This document shows, piece by piece, positions 15,150-23,705 of a DNA stretch of 64,000 nucleotides (position 1 is the stretch's first letter; each line of letters opens with the position of its first letter). The stretch covers positions 62,001-126,000 of the forward strand of contig CAJUNB010000011.1 of NCBI GenBank assembly GCA_910587635.1, written 5' to 3'. The position numbers and the translations under genes were made by a program. A model generated the notes under the pieces. It made no database searches. It was not told the DNA's origin and worked only from the letters and a program-made list of their open reading frames with translations. Origin of the DNA: an uncultured Lachnospiraceae bacterium. Its GTDB lineage: Bacteria > Bacillota > Clostridia > Lachnospirales > Lachnospiraceae.

Positions 15150-16172
15150 ATGAAAAAGAAAATTTTATCCGTATTGTTAGCAACCGCAATGGTGGCGGCA
15201 TTGATCGTCGGATGCGGTTCCAGCGACGCTTCTCAGGAAGCAGCAGTGTCAGAAGGAGATGCCACAGCGGCAGAGGGAGGACAGTCAGCCGGTGCAGCCA
15301 AGGATATGACGTTTGTTATTGTACCCAAATGTGTACATGCATGGTTTGATGAAGTCAACAAGGGTGCGCAGCTTCAGGCGGATGCACTGTCTGAGCAGCT
15401 TGGTGTCACTGTAACAATCGACTATCGTGCTCCACAGAATGCGGACGTGGCAGAGCAAAATTCCACACTGGAGCAGGCGGCAGCCACGAAGCCGGACGGT
15501 ATCGCTCTCGACCCGGTAGACTATGAGGGAAGTAAGGCTGTTATCGAAGAGATCCAGAGCCAGGGTATTCCGGTTGTATTGTTTGATGCACCTTCACCGG
15601 AAGGCAGTGGACTGACAAGCGTTGGCAACGATTTTTCAGAACAGGCAACAATTGCTGCGGATAAGCTGGCAGAGCTTATTGGAGAAGAAGGAAAAGTGGC
15701 AGTTATGCAGGGCTTCCCATCAGCTCCCAACCATGCAGAGCGGTATCAGGCACATCTGGACGCACTGGCAAAGTATCCCAACATCGAAGTGATAGATGGC
15801 GGCATCGACAATGACAACATCGAGGAGGCACAGTCTCAGGCAGCAGCAGTGCTGGCAGCAAATCCTGATTTGAAAGGGTATCTGAACTGTGATGCCTGTG
15901 GTTCCGGTGTGGCAGCAGCTATTGAAGAAGCAGGAAAACAGGGTGAAGTTACATTTGTGGCTATGGACAACCTGATTGAAATTCTTGATTATATTCCCAG
16001 CACGATTTCAGCGACCTCTTCCACGCTTCCTCAGATGCAGGGGCAGTATGCAGTGCTTATGATGTATCAGGCATCTCTTGGACTGGACATTCCTCAGGGA
16101 ATTGATACAGGTATCGCAGTTATTGATGAATCCAATATTGAAGAGTGGAAAGCAATTGTAGGCGGAAATTAA
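15150..16172 (+). CDS. sugar ABC transporter substrate-binding lipoprotein (RbsB-like)
   Basis: Encodes a 340-residue extracellular lipoprotein of the periplasmic-binding-protein-like (ribose/galactose) class. The signal peptide ends in the lipobox ALIVGC with Cys22, followed by a Ser/Ala/Glu-rich linker. The mature domain shows TFVIVPKCVHAWFDEVNKGAQLQADAL, DGIALDPVDYEGSKAVIEEIQSQGIPVVLFDAP and a repeated Rossmann-like layout. AAGGAGGACAAAG precedes the ATG at 15150; a longer reading frame begins upstream but has no such site. It is the first gene of the transport operon, and the substrate is unknown. Confidence 0.93.
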   Translation: MKKKILSVLLATAMVAALIVGCGSSDASQEAAVSEGDATAAEGGQSAGAAKDMTFVIVPKCVHAWFDEVNKGAQLQADALSEQLGVTVTIDYRAPQNADVAEQNSTLEQAAATKPDGIALDPVDYEGSKAVIEEIQSQGIPVVLFDAPSPEGSGLTSVGNDFSEQATIAADKLAELIGEEGKVAVMQGFPSAPNHAERYQAHLDALAKYPNIEVIDGGIDNDNIEEAQSQAAAVLAANPDLKGYLNCDACGSGVAAAIEEAGKQGEVTFVAMDNLIEILDYIPSTISATSSTLPQMQGQYAVLMMYQASLGLDIPQGIDTGIAVIDESNIEEWKAIVGGN

Positions 16173-16198
16173 AACATAATATATACGAACATGAAAAG

Positions 16199-16246
16199 AC
16201 GGGGGCTTGTGACTGGGGTAATCCAAGGCATGACCCCCGCCTTTTT
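16199..16246 (+). terminator. attenuator-like hairpin between binding protein and ATPase genes
   Basis: ACGGGGG (16199-16205) can pair with CCCCCGC (16234-16240), and CTTTTT follows. It lies in the gap between the first and second genes of the transport operon. Such hairpins usually let the binding protein be made in excess over the membrane complex. Confidence 0.7.
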
Positions 16247-16262
16247 AAAAAGGAGCATGTCT

Positions 16263-17783
16263 ATGAAAGTATTAGAGGCGCGTAATATTACCAAACTGTT
16301 TCCGGGTGTTGTGGCTCTGGACGCAGTGGATGTTGCCTTTGAACCGGGAGAGATTCATTGCATCATCGGCGAAAACGGAGCCGGGAAAAGTACACTGATC
16401 AAATGCCTGACAGGTGTGTATGAACCTGAGAACGGAGAGGTGCTCATCGACGGTGACAATGCAATGAAAAATAAGGCACTTTTTAATAAAGTGGCCTATG
16501 TACCCCAGGAAATTGATTTATTTCCTTATATGTCTGTGGCAGAAAATCTGTTCCTTCCTTATGAAAAATCCGGTGTGAAAGGGACAGTCAACCAAAAAGA
16601 GCTGCAAAAAAGGGCGATACCTGTTTTGGAACAATTCAGTATTCCGGTGAAGCCGGATGAGCTTGTAAAAGATATATCCGTATCTTCCCAGCAGCTTTTG
16701 CAGATCGCAAGAGCTACTGTGCATGAAGATTATGAGGTGCTGATGCTGGACGAACCGACAACCAGTCTGACAACAAGAGATACGGAGATACTGTTCAATA
16801 TTGTAAAAACGATTAAACAGGAAAATAAAGCCGTTATTTTTATTTCACATAAACTGGAAGAAATTTTTCTGCTGGGAGATGTCATTACCGTTTTCCGAAA
16901 CGGTCAGAAAGTGGCTTATTCGCAGCTGAAAGATGTGGACATCGCATGGGTCATTAAGCAGATGGTGGGCCGTGATGTAGATCAGGAACAGCTGTACTAT
17001 TCCGATAAAGTATCCAATGAAGTGCTACTGGAAGTGAAAAATCTCACAGGAGAGAAATTTACGGATATCAGTTTCCAGCTGAAAAAAGGAGAGATACTGG
17101 GATTTTCAGGCCTGGTAGGCGCCGGAAGAAGTGAACTGATGCAGGCCATCTTTGGCTATTTGCCAGTCTATTCCGGGAGCGTCATGCTGGATGGAAAGAG
17201 CTGGAAACTGGGGGATATGCATTATTCGGTAAACAACGGGTTTATCTATTTACCGGAAGAACGGAAAAAGCAGGGGATTCTGCCCATGCTGTCCATCCGG
17301 GAGAATATATCCATTGCGGTACTGGATGAGTTGAAAGTAGGACTGAGTATTTCCAGAAGAAAAGAAGAGGAACTGTCCCGAAAAATCATTGATACCTACG
17401 ATGTGAGAACACCGGGCGCTGACAAAGAGATTCAGTTTTTAAGTGGCGGAAACCAGCAAAAAGTTATTATCGGACGGGCTATGATCTGTAATCCGAAAGT
17501 GCTTGTATTCGACGAACCTACAAAGGGCATCGATGTGGGAACGAAGGCGGAGATCTACCGCCTGATGAAAGAGCTGGCCGAGGAAAAGGGTATCGGCATT
17601 ATCCTCATTTCTTCGGAAATGGAAGAAGTAAAGAAATGCTCGAACCGAATCATCGCGCTGTGTGACGGCAGAAAGGCCGGAGAGTATGATGGCAGAGCAG
17701 ATAAAGAAGAGATTCTGAGTGCTATTATCGGGGCAAATACTGAGAGAAAGAGGAGTCGTAGTTATGTTCAAAGAGAAAAATGA
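16263..17783 (+). CDS. sugar ABC transporter ATP-binding protein (RbsA-like)
   Basis: Encodes a 506-residue ATPase with two cassettes that energises the ribose-type importer. Cassette 1 has the P-loop GENGAGKST, a shortened signature (ISVSSQQLLQIARATV) and Walker B VLMLDEPTTSL. Cassette 2 has the deviant P-loop GLVGAGRSE, signature LSGGNQQKVIIGRAM and Walker B VLVFDEPTKGID. Asymmetry of this kind is normal for RbsA/MglA proteins. AAGGAG and spacing favour the ATG at 16263 over starts further upstream. Its 3' end overlaps the permease gene by 20 bp. It contrasts with the degenerate paralogue encoded at 13581-15008. Confidence 0.95.
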   Translation: MKVLEARNITKLFPGVVALDAVDVAFEPGEIHCIIGENGAGKSTLIKCLTGVYEPENGEVLIDGDNAMKNKALFNKVAYVPQEIDLFPYMSVAENLFLPYEKSGVKGTVNQKELQKRAIPVLEQFSIPVKPDELVKDISVSSQQLLQIARATVHEDYEVLMLDEPTTSLTTRDTEILFNIVKTIKQENKAVIFISHKLEEIFLLGDVITVFRNGQKVAYSQLKDVDIAWVIKQMVGRDVDQEQLYYSDKVSNEVLLEVKNLTGEKFTDISFQLKKGEILGFSGLVGAGRSELMQAIFGYLPVYSGSVMLDGKSWKLGDMHYSVNNGFIYLPEERKKQGILPMLSIRENISIAVLDELKVGLSISRRKEEELSRKIIDTYDVRTPGADKEIQFLSGGNQQKVIIGRAMICNPKVLVFDEPTKGIDVGTKAEIYRLMKELAEEKGIGIILISSEMEEVKKCSNRIIALCDGRKAGEYDGRADKEEILSAIIGANTERKRSRSYVQREK

Positions 17784-18765
17784 TACAGCCAATGCATTGT
17801 TGAATGCATTGAAAAAAAGTAATATGACCGCTATGGGAATTGTACTGTTGTCAATGATTATCATTGCAAGTGTGGCTTCTCCATACTTTTTGGATATTTA
17901 TAATATACAGTCACTGCTTCGCGATCTTGCTTTTGTCGGTATGATCGGCGTGGCGCAGTCGCTTCTGCTTCTTGTAGGAGAGCTGGATCTGTCAGTGGGC
18001 AAGATTGCCTCCCTGTGCGGCATTCTGACAGGTATGTTGATGGTGAATCAGGGAATAAATCCATGGCTTTCTCTCGTGATGGGGCTTGTACTGGGGCTCG
18101 TGTTCGGATTTATCAATGGTCTGATTATTACAAGACTGCGATTGAATTCCATGGTGGCGACTATCGGTATGCAGGGGGTATATGGAGGCATTAATCTTGT
18201 TCTTACAAAAGGCAAGGCGATTACGGGTATTCCCGAGGATATTTACTTCCTGGGAAAAGGCAATCTGGGACCTGTTCCCATTCCTTTTGTTATCAGTATC
18301 ATCGTACTGATGATTATTCTGTTTATGGTGAAAAAGACAAAGACAGGGCGCTATATCTATGCTATCGGTAACAGTCGGGAGGTAGCTAAGATTCTTGGCA
18401 TCAAAGTGGATAAGATCAGGATTATGATTTACTCCATCGTAGGGCTGATCTCTTCTCTGGCAGGTATTTTATATGTGGCAAGACTCGGTTCTTCTCAGAC
18501 GGCAGTAGGAGAGAACTGGCCGATGAACTCCATCGCGGCGTCTGTTATCGGCGGCGTGTCATTGAACGGAGGAATCGGAAATCCTGCCGGTGCACTGATC
18601 GGTGCGGCAGTCATCAGTATTATCCAGAATATGATCGTACTGTTTGGCGTCAATGTGTACTGGCAGTCGGCAGTCAGTGGTATTGTCACTGTTATTGCTA
18701 TATCCTTCAGCTCTATCTCGGAAATTATGCGGGAGAGAAAACAGAGAAAGATCAAACTGGGCTGA
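17764..18765 (+). CDS. sugar ABC transporter permease (RbsC-like)
   Basis: Encodes a 333-residue membrane permease of the ribose/xylose/galactose class with about nine or ten hydrophobic segments. The family patterns VGELDLSVGKIASLCGILTGML, RYIYAIGNSREVAKILGIKVDKI and SIAASVIGGVSLNGGIGNPAGALIGAAVI are all present. The ATG at 17764 follows AGGAG and lies within the end of the ATPase gene, so translation is probably coupled. Confidence 0.95.
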   Translation: MFKEKNDTANALLNALKKSNMTAMGIVLLSMIIIASVASPYFLDIYNIQSLLRDLAFVGMIGVAQSLLLLVGELDLSVGKIASLCGILTGMLMVNQGINPWLSLVMGLVLGLVFGFINGLIITRLRLNSMVATIGMQGVYGGINLVLTKGKAITGIPEDIYFLGKGNLGPVPIPFVISIIVLMIILFMVKKTKTGRYIYAIGNSREVAKILGIKVDKIRIMIYSIVGLISSLAGILYVARLGSSQTAVGENWPMNSIAASVIGGVSLNGGIGNPAGALIGAAVISIIQNMIVLFGVNVYWQSAVSGIVTVIAISFSSISEIMRERKQRKIKLG

Positions 18766-18873
18766 TGGAAGGTCGGTATTGTATCGGAATACGGGAAATC
18801 AGAAAAGAAACATCTGTTTGATATTCGAAAAAAGTGGAAAGAGGAAACCGAGAGAAGAAAGGATGGATGGAGT

Positions 18874-19773
18874 ATGAAATTAGGAATGAATTTATCATTT
18901 GCAGTAAAACGCTGGCTGGAACCGGTACAGCTGGCAAATATGATAAAAAATGATTTTGGTCTGGAGCATGTACAGTTCACTTGGGATTTGATTGATCCCT
19001 GGTGGCCGGAAGATTTGCGGAGTGAAATGATTCGTCAGTACAGAGAGGCATTTGAGGATGCAGGCGTGGAAATCGACGCTACTTTTGGGGGGCTTGCTTC
19101 TTATTCATATGCGCATCTGCTGGCGCCTGCGAGGGCACAGAGGGAAACAGCTTTTCTCTTTTTCAAAAGAGCTATAGATCTCACAGTGGAGATGGGGGCA
19201 AAAGTCATGGGAACACCAGTAGGAGGCATGACCTATGATGATGCCAGAAACCCGGAGAAAAGGCGGGAGCTGTATGAAACAATGCTGGAATATCTGAGGA
19301 AGCTGGCAGCTTATGGCAAAGAGAAGGGATTGGAAGAAATCCATATCGAGGCGACGCCGCTTGTCACGGAGTTCCCACACAGCCCGGAGGTCAGTGTGCA
19401 GATGATGAAAGACCTGGAAGGAACGGACATCCCTGTCAAACTGTTGATTGACTGGGGGCATGCACTGTTTCAGCCCCTTTTGAAGGAAGAGGCGGATATT
19501 GATCTGTGGTTTGAGAAATGTGCCCCCTATATCGGTTCCATCCATCTCCAGCAGACGGACGGTATGTGGGACAGACATTGGGACTTCACCCATGAGGGAG
19601 GCATCATCACTCCAGAGCTGATCAGGCGGGCTACAAAACAGGCGGGACTGGATCACATTACACAGTATCTGGAAGTCGTTACTATATTTGAAGACGATGA
19701 TGACAGAGTATACGAGGGCATGAAGAAGACGATGGAGTATCTCCACAGGGAGCTGGATGAAAGAGAGGATTGA
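18874..19773 (+). CDS. sugar phosphate isomerase/epimerase (TIM barrel)
   Basis: Encodes a 299-residue cytosolic protein of the xylose-isomerase-like TIM-barrel superfamily. Likely metal and proton-transfer residues lie in IHIEATPL, LLIDWGHALF, SIHLQQTDGMWDRHWDF and QYLEVVTIF, arranged at the strand ends as in this superfamily. Members isomerise or epimerise ketoses, ketose phosphates or keto-polyols; the substrate cannot be read from sequence. It follows the permease by 108 bp and precedes the SIS gene by 2 bp. With a DhaK-type kinase nearby, a role on a short ketose or its phosphate is plausible. Confidence 0.85.
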   Translation: MKLGMNLSFAVKRWLEPVQLANMIKNDFGLEHVQFTWDLIDPWWPEDLRSEMIRQYREAFEDAGVEIDATFGGLASYSYAHLLAPARAQRETAFLFFKRAIDLTVEMGAKVMGTPVGGMTYDDARNPEKRRELYETMLEYLRKLAAYGKEKGLEEIHIEATPLVTEFPHSPEVSVQMMKDLEGTDIPVKLLIDWGHALFQPLLKEEADIDLWFEKCAPYIGSIHLQQTDGMWDRHWDFTHEGGIITPELIRRATKQAGLDHITQYLEVVTIFEDDDDRVYEGMKKTMEYLHRELDERED

Positions 19774-19775
19774 AA

Positions 19776-20339
19776 ATGGATTTTAAAGAAAGATATGAAA
19801 CGATACTGTCCGAGTACAGACAGGTGTTTGAGAAACTGGACCAGGCGGGCATGCGGGAATTTATGGAGGAAGTGAAAGCCCATGACAGAATTTTCTTAAT
19901 CGGTGTGGGCCGGGAGGGAATGGCGACCAGGGCCTTTGCCATGCGGCTGATGCATATGGGCAAGGAAATCCACTGGATCTGGGACGATACGACCCCTTCT
20001 ATCGGTAAAGGCGATATGCTCATTGCCACACTGGGAGATGGGCGTATCGGACATATTAATTACATATGTGAGCGGGCGAAAGAGGCCGGAGCGATGCTCT
20101 ATGTAGTGACCGGCTCTCCCGGCGGCGCCACCGCCAAAAATGTGGCGGACAAAGTATTCTTTGTTCCGGCCGCCGTTTACAGAGGAACGGATGATGTAGT
20201 TCCTTCCACACAGCCTATGGGCAACCTGTTCGAACAGTGTCTGCTGATTCTGTTTGATATCATCATTATGACGATCGTGGATGAGACAGAAGGGCTGACC
20301 TTTGAAAAGATGTCCGCCCGCCATAGAAATGTTGAATGA
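19776..20339 (+). CDS. SIS-domain sugar phosphate isomerase
   Basis: Encodes a 187-residue single SIS-domain protein resembling the 6-phospho-3-hexuloisomerase group. The phosphate-binding and fold segments are RIFLIGVGREGMATRAFAMRLMHMG, DMLIATLGDGRIGHINYICERAKEAGA and a C-terminal helix ending EKMSARHRNVE. Such proteins isomerise aldose/ketose phosphates without metal. The ATG at 19776 follows GAGAGG at a good distance and lies just after the stop codon of the isomerase gene. The exact substrate is unknown, and no hexulose-phosphate synthase partner is encoded nearby, so a classical HxlB role is doubtful. Confidence 0.82.
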   Translation: MDFKERYETILSEYRQVFEKLDQAGMREFMEEVKAHDRIFLIGVGREGMATRAFAMRLMHMGKEIHWIWDDTTPSIGKGDMLIATLGDGRIGHINYICERAKEAGAMLYVVTGSPGGATAKNVADKVFFVPAAVYRGTDDVVPSTQPMGNLFEQCLLILFDIIIMTIVDETEGLTFEKMSARHRNVE

Positions 20340-20420
20340 CATGAGGAGGGGCCCGCTTGCGGGAGGAGCCCTGATGTCTCAGAAAAGGCAGTCGGCGAGG
20401 AATGAAATGACATGAGGAGG
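20335..20420 (+). repeat. duplicated ribosome-binding segment before the DAK gene
   Basis: ATGACATGAGGAGGG occurs at 20337-20351, across the SIS gene's stop codon, and again at 20406-20420 as the ribosome-binding site of the kinase gene. About 70 bp lies between, including a CCCGCTTGCGGG palindrome. This looks like a short insertion that duplicated its target or an unequal duplication. Confidence 0.65.
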
Positions 20421-20429
20421 GTATACGCA

Positions 20430-22184
20430 ATGAGTACAAAAAAAATATTGAATACAGATGTGGCAAATGTGGCAGAGGAGAGTCTGGCAGGATATCTCCT
20501 GGCGTATCGAAAATATTATAAGAAAATCGGAGAATACAATGCCTTTAAGTACAGAGGACACAGAAAGGATAAAGTGGCCCTTGTCATCGGAGGAGGAAGC
20601 GGACATGATCCCCTGTTTTCGGGATTTTGCGGCGCCGGTCTGGCCGATGCGGTGGCAAATGGCAATATCTGTGCATCTCCCAATCCTGAACTGATCTGCG
20701 CTGCGGCAAAAGAAGTGGACCAGGGAAAGGGCGTCCTGTTTATCTACGGGAACTATGCGGGGGATAACCTGAATTTTGATATGGCGGAAGAAATGTGCCG
20801 GGCAGAAGGAATGAAGACCGCCCACGTGCGGGAATGGGATGATTTTGCTTCAGCACCGAAAGAAAGGATAACGGACCGCCGTGGCATCGCCGGAGATGTC
20901 TATACGATCAAAATAGCAGGTGCTGCCTGTGACACAGGGCTCTCTCTGGAAGAAGTGACCAGGATTGCCGGGAAGGCAAGGGATAATACAAGTACGATCG
21001 GTCTCGCCACTTCACCTGGCACATTGCCGGGGAATGAGAAGCCTACGTTTGAAATTGCCGATGATGAGATGGAATTTGGCATGGGACTCCATGGAGAACC
21101 GGGTATCGAACGGACGAAAATGATGCCCTGCAGCGATATGGTAGAGCGGATGTACAGCGAACTTAAGGCGGAGATGGAACTGCAGGAAGGGGACGAGATC
21201 GCAGTCCTCGTAAACGGTCTGGGTTCCACACCTCTTCTGGAGCTGAATCTGGTCTACTATGAACTCTATAAGAGAATGCATAGAGACGGCTTGAAAGTTT
21301 ATGATGCAGAGGTTAAAATATATTGTACCTGTATGGAAATGGGCGGTTTTTCCATCACATTCCTGAAATTGGATGATGAATTGAAAAAATATTATGATAT
21401 GCCATGCTACTCGCCCTATTATGCAAAAGGGGAGTTCACGGGGGTATCAGCGTCTTCTGATGTGGATGAGGAAGAAGAGGAAATCGAGTTCGACGAAAAT
21501 GACGTGGAACCGGCTAGAATTATCAGAAGCAAAGAAGGCGAGCTCACAGAACTGAACGGGGAAGATACAAGAAACATGCTGCTCTATGTGGCGGACAAGA
21601 TCATTGCCAATAAACCTTATCTGACGGAAGTGGACAGTGCCATTGGCGACGGAGATCACGGTATCGGTATGGCTGGCGGTATGCAGAAAGCGAAGAAAAA
21701 ACTTCTGAAGATGGAAGGGACGGAAAATGCCTATGGACTGTTTGAGACTGCCGGTCAGGCTATGCTCATGTCAATGGGCGGTGCTTCAGGAGTTACCTTT
21801 GGCAGCCTGTATCTGGCAGGCGCAAAGGGAATGGAGCCTAAGACGGTTCTTACGGCGCAGGATTTTTCGCAAATGGAGCGCAAGAGTCTTACGGCGATCC
21901 AGGAAAGAGGCGGTGCCCATCCGGGAGATAAGACGATGGTGGATGCCCTGGCGCCGGCAGTGGAAGCGATGGAAAAGAATTGTAACAAGAGCTTTCTGGA
22001 GATGCTGAAAGCAGCGGAGGAGGCAGCCAGAGAGGGCATGGAAGATACAAAGAAATATGTGGCTAAATTCGGGCGGGCAAAATCCCTCCTGGAGCGGGCC
22101 ATTGGACATCAGGATGCGGGAGCAACTTCCGTTTATCTGATTTTCCAGGGAATGCGGGAGTTTGTGGAAGGGAGCATTTCATAG
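20430..22184 (+). CDS. dihydroxyacetone-type kinase, fused DhaK-DhaL domains
   Basis: Encodes a 584-residue ATP-dependent kinase of the DAK1/DAK2 type. The DhaK half (about 1-340) has VALVIGGGSGHDPLFSGFCGAGLADAV and the covalent substrate-binding His221 in GMGLHGEPGIER. An acidic linker (EEEEEIEFDEND) leads to the DhaL half (about 385-584), which has the metal-binding DSAIGDGDHGIGM, MSMGGASGVTFGSLYLAGAK and GGAHPGDKTMVDAL. Single-chain kinases use ATP, unlike PTS-dependent DhaKLM. Substrates in the family include dihydroxyacetone and four-carbon ketoses. The start at 20430 follows GAGGAGGG. Context suggests phosphorylation of an imported short ketose or of its isomerised form. Confidence 0.93.
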   Translation: MSTKKILNTDVANVAEESLAGYLLAYRKYYKKIGEYNAFKYRGHRKDKVALVIGGGSGHDPLFSGFCGAGLADAVANGNICASPNPELICAAAKEVDQGKGVLFIYGNYAGDNLNFDMAEEMCRAEGMKTAHVREWDDFASAPKERITDRRGIAGDVYTIKIAGAACDTGLSLEEVTRIAGKARDNTSTIGLATSPGTLPGNEKPTFEIADDEMEFGMGLHGEPGIERTKMMPCSDMVERMYSELKAEMELQEGDEIAVLVNGLGSTPLLELNLVYYELYKRMHRDGLKVYDAEVKIYCTCMEMGGFSITFLKLDDELKKYYDMPCYSPYYAKGEFTGVSASSDVDEEEEEIEFDENDVEPARIIRSKEGELTELNGEDTRNMLLYVADKIIANKPYLTEVDSAIGDGDHGIGMAGGMQKAKKKLLKMEGTENAYGLFETAGQAMLMSMGGASGVTFGSLYLAGAKGMEPKTVLTAQDFSQMERKSLTAIQERGGAHPGDKTMVDALAPAVEAMEKNCNKSFLEMLKAAEEAAREGMEDTKKYVAKFGRAKSLLERAIGHQDAGATSVYLIFQGMREFVEGSIS

Positions 22185-22234
22185 GATTCGGATAACAAAG
22201 GAGGTACCGTAGCCTGATAAACAGGAGGTTCTAT

Positions 22235-23245
22235 ATGAAGAAAAAGGTAAACTGGGGAATTTTGGGATGTGCAAAAATTGCCAGAGTGAGGACGATACCG
22301 GGACTGTTGCAGGCCGACAATGCAAACCTGTATGCTATAGCGAGCAGGGGGATGCAAAAGGCGCAGGCGCTGGCCGGGATGTTTCCTGCCGAAAAGGTAT
22401 ATGGCAGCTACGAAGAGCTTCTGGCAGATGAAAATGTGGATGCAGTCTATATTCCGCTTCCCAACGCATTGCATTTTGAATGGGTGGAGAAGGCGGCCAG
22501 GGCAAAGAAGCATATTCTGTGTGAAAAACCTCTGGCGTTACATGCTAAGCAGGCAGAGGAGATGTACCGGCGCTGTGAAACAGAAGGCGTACTCTTGATG
22601 GAAGCATTTGCTTATCGTCATGCACCGCTTATACAGAAAGTAAAAGAGATCGTAGATGCAGGCGTGATCGGTAAAGTGAAGTACCTGGAGTCCCATCTGA
22701 CGGATGTTCTGGATGATATGTCGAATATCCGTATGAACCGAGAGCTGGGCGGCGGCGCTTTTTACGACATGGCCTGCTATAATATCAGTGCCATCAGTTA
22801 TCTGACCGGTGGGAAAATACCGATAGGTGTCAGGGCGTTTGCGGAAATGGATTCGAACTATGGAGTAGACGTAAGTAATACGACCCTGCTTCGATATGAG
22901 GATGGCACGCAGGCAGCCAGTTATGCCTCTTTAAATTCTTATGCCAGAGGGTACTATGCGGTAGTGGGAGAAAAAGGCAGGATAGAAGTGCCCTGCAATT
23001 TTAACTGCAGGAATATTCAGAAATTTACAGTCACGACGGAAGGCGTGACAAATAATGTGGAAATACTGGAGGAAAGAAAGACAGAATATACTGTCATGTG
23101 CCCGGATAACTATAAGTTGGAAGTGGAGCAGTTCAGTAGATGTATTCTGGAAGGAGAAGCACCTCTCGTGTCGAAGAAAGAGACGATTCAGAATGCGGAG
23201 ATACTGGAACAGGCTATGACGGATGCGGGAATAAAAAGGGTTTAG
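22235..23245 (+). CDS. Gfo/Idh/MocA family oxidoreductase
   Basis: Encodes a 336-residue NAD(P)-dependent oxidoreductase. The Rossmann half begins NWGILGCAKIARVRTIPGLLQA and contains the family pattern DAVYIPLPNALHFEWVEKAARAKKHILCEKPLA, whose EKP lysine is catalytic. The C-terminal substrate domain follows (GGGAFYDMACYNISAISYL, with the usual conserved Asp and Cys/His-region tyrosine). AGGAGG precedes the ATG. It is the last gene of the catabolic operon and ends at a strong bidirectional terminator. It may oxidise the free sugar or a polyol. Confidence 0.92.
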   Translation: MKKKVNWGILGCAKIARVRTIPGLLQADNANLYAIASRGMQKAQALAGMFPAEKVYGSYEELLADENVDAVYIPLPNALHFEWVEKAARAKKHILCEKPLALHAKQAEEMYRRCETEGVLLMEAFAYRHAPLIQKVKEIVDAGVIGKVKYLESHLTDVLDDMSNIRMNRELGGGAFYDMACYNISAISYLTGGKIPIGVRAFAEMDSNYGVDVSNTTLLRYEDGTQAASYASLNSYARGYYAVVGEKGRIEVPCNFNCRNIQKFTVTTEGVTNNVEILEERKTEYTVMCPDNYKLEVEQFSRCILEGEAPLVSKKETIQNAEILEQAMTDAGIKRV

Positions 23246-23275
23246 TATGATGTAACAGAAAACGGTGTTGAAAAT

Positions 23276-23318
23276 AGAGGGTGTCCCTCTGCCATTATAT
23301 GACTTTTGGGACACTCTC
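23276..23318. terminator. bidirectional terminator between convergent genes
   Basis: AGAGGGTGTCCC pairs with GGGACACTCTCT (one G-U pair) around a 20-base loop, followed by TTTTTAT on the + strand. The XRE gene on the minus strand ends directly beyond it, so the hairpin probably serves both directions. Confidence 0.9.
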
Positions 23319-23321
23319 TTT

Positions 23322-23570
23322 TTATAGAAATCGTTTCTTTTTTGCCCGTGGGTAAGGTTCCTTCACATCAGTGATATTCAACAGATAATCAATGCTTGTA
23401 TTGTGGTAATCGGCAAGCTGGATGAGGATAGAAGTGGGAATATCATTTTCGCCGGTTTCATATTTGGAATACCCTGTTTGGGACATGCTCAGTATTTTGC
23501 CCATTTCTGTCTGGGACATATCTTTATCTTCCCGCAAATCTCTTAGACGTGGATACATGGAATACCTCAT
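23322..23570 (-). CDS. small XRE-family transcriptional regulator
   Basis: Encodes an 82-residue helix-turn-helix protein of the Cro/CI type. The motif MSQTEMGKILSMSQTGYSKYETGENDIPTSILIQLADYHNTSIDYLL covers the five-helix fold; a short basic tail (RAKKKRF) ends it. No other domain is present, so it is a simple dimeric repressor candidate. Two palindromes lie in its upstream region, which suggests autoregulation. The neighbouring M15 peptidase gene lies upstream in the same direction, but a 135-bp gap separates them. Confidence 0.9.
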   Translation of the reverse strand: MRYSMYPRLRDLREDKDMSQTEMGKILSMSQTGYSKYETGENDIPTSILIQLADYHNTSIDYLLNITDVKEPYPRAKKKRFL

Positions 23571-23602
23571 TTCCTGAAAGTTCCTTTTGTCCTATTGTAT
23601 CC

Positions 23603-23617
23603 AACCCGTTTCGGGTT
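23603..23617. promoter_or_regulatory. palindrome upstream of the XRE gene, candidate operator
   Basis: AACCCG-TTT-CGGGTT is a perfect dyad 33 bp before the XRE start codon. A second dyad, GTATTTGT-TCGG-ACAAATAC, lies at 23641-23660. Both are suitably placed for a dimeric repressor. Which one, if either, is bound is unknown. Confidence 0.5.
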
Positions 23618-23705
23618 ACATAAATATAACCTGAAACAGAGTATTTGTTCGGACAAATACAGTAAAGGCTTACCAATATCATCAGTATTTCCGGCCACGA
23701 CAGAA

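Noticed and set aside
19776..20339. 6-phospho-3-hexuloisomerase of a ribulose monophosphate pathway
   Set aside because: The SIS domain fits the family, but no 3-hexulose-6-phosphate synthase gene is present; only the general isomerase call is kept.
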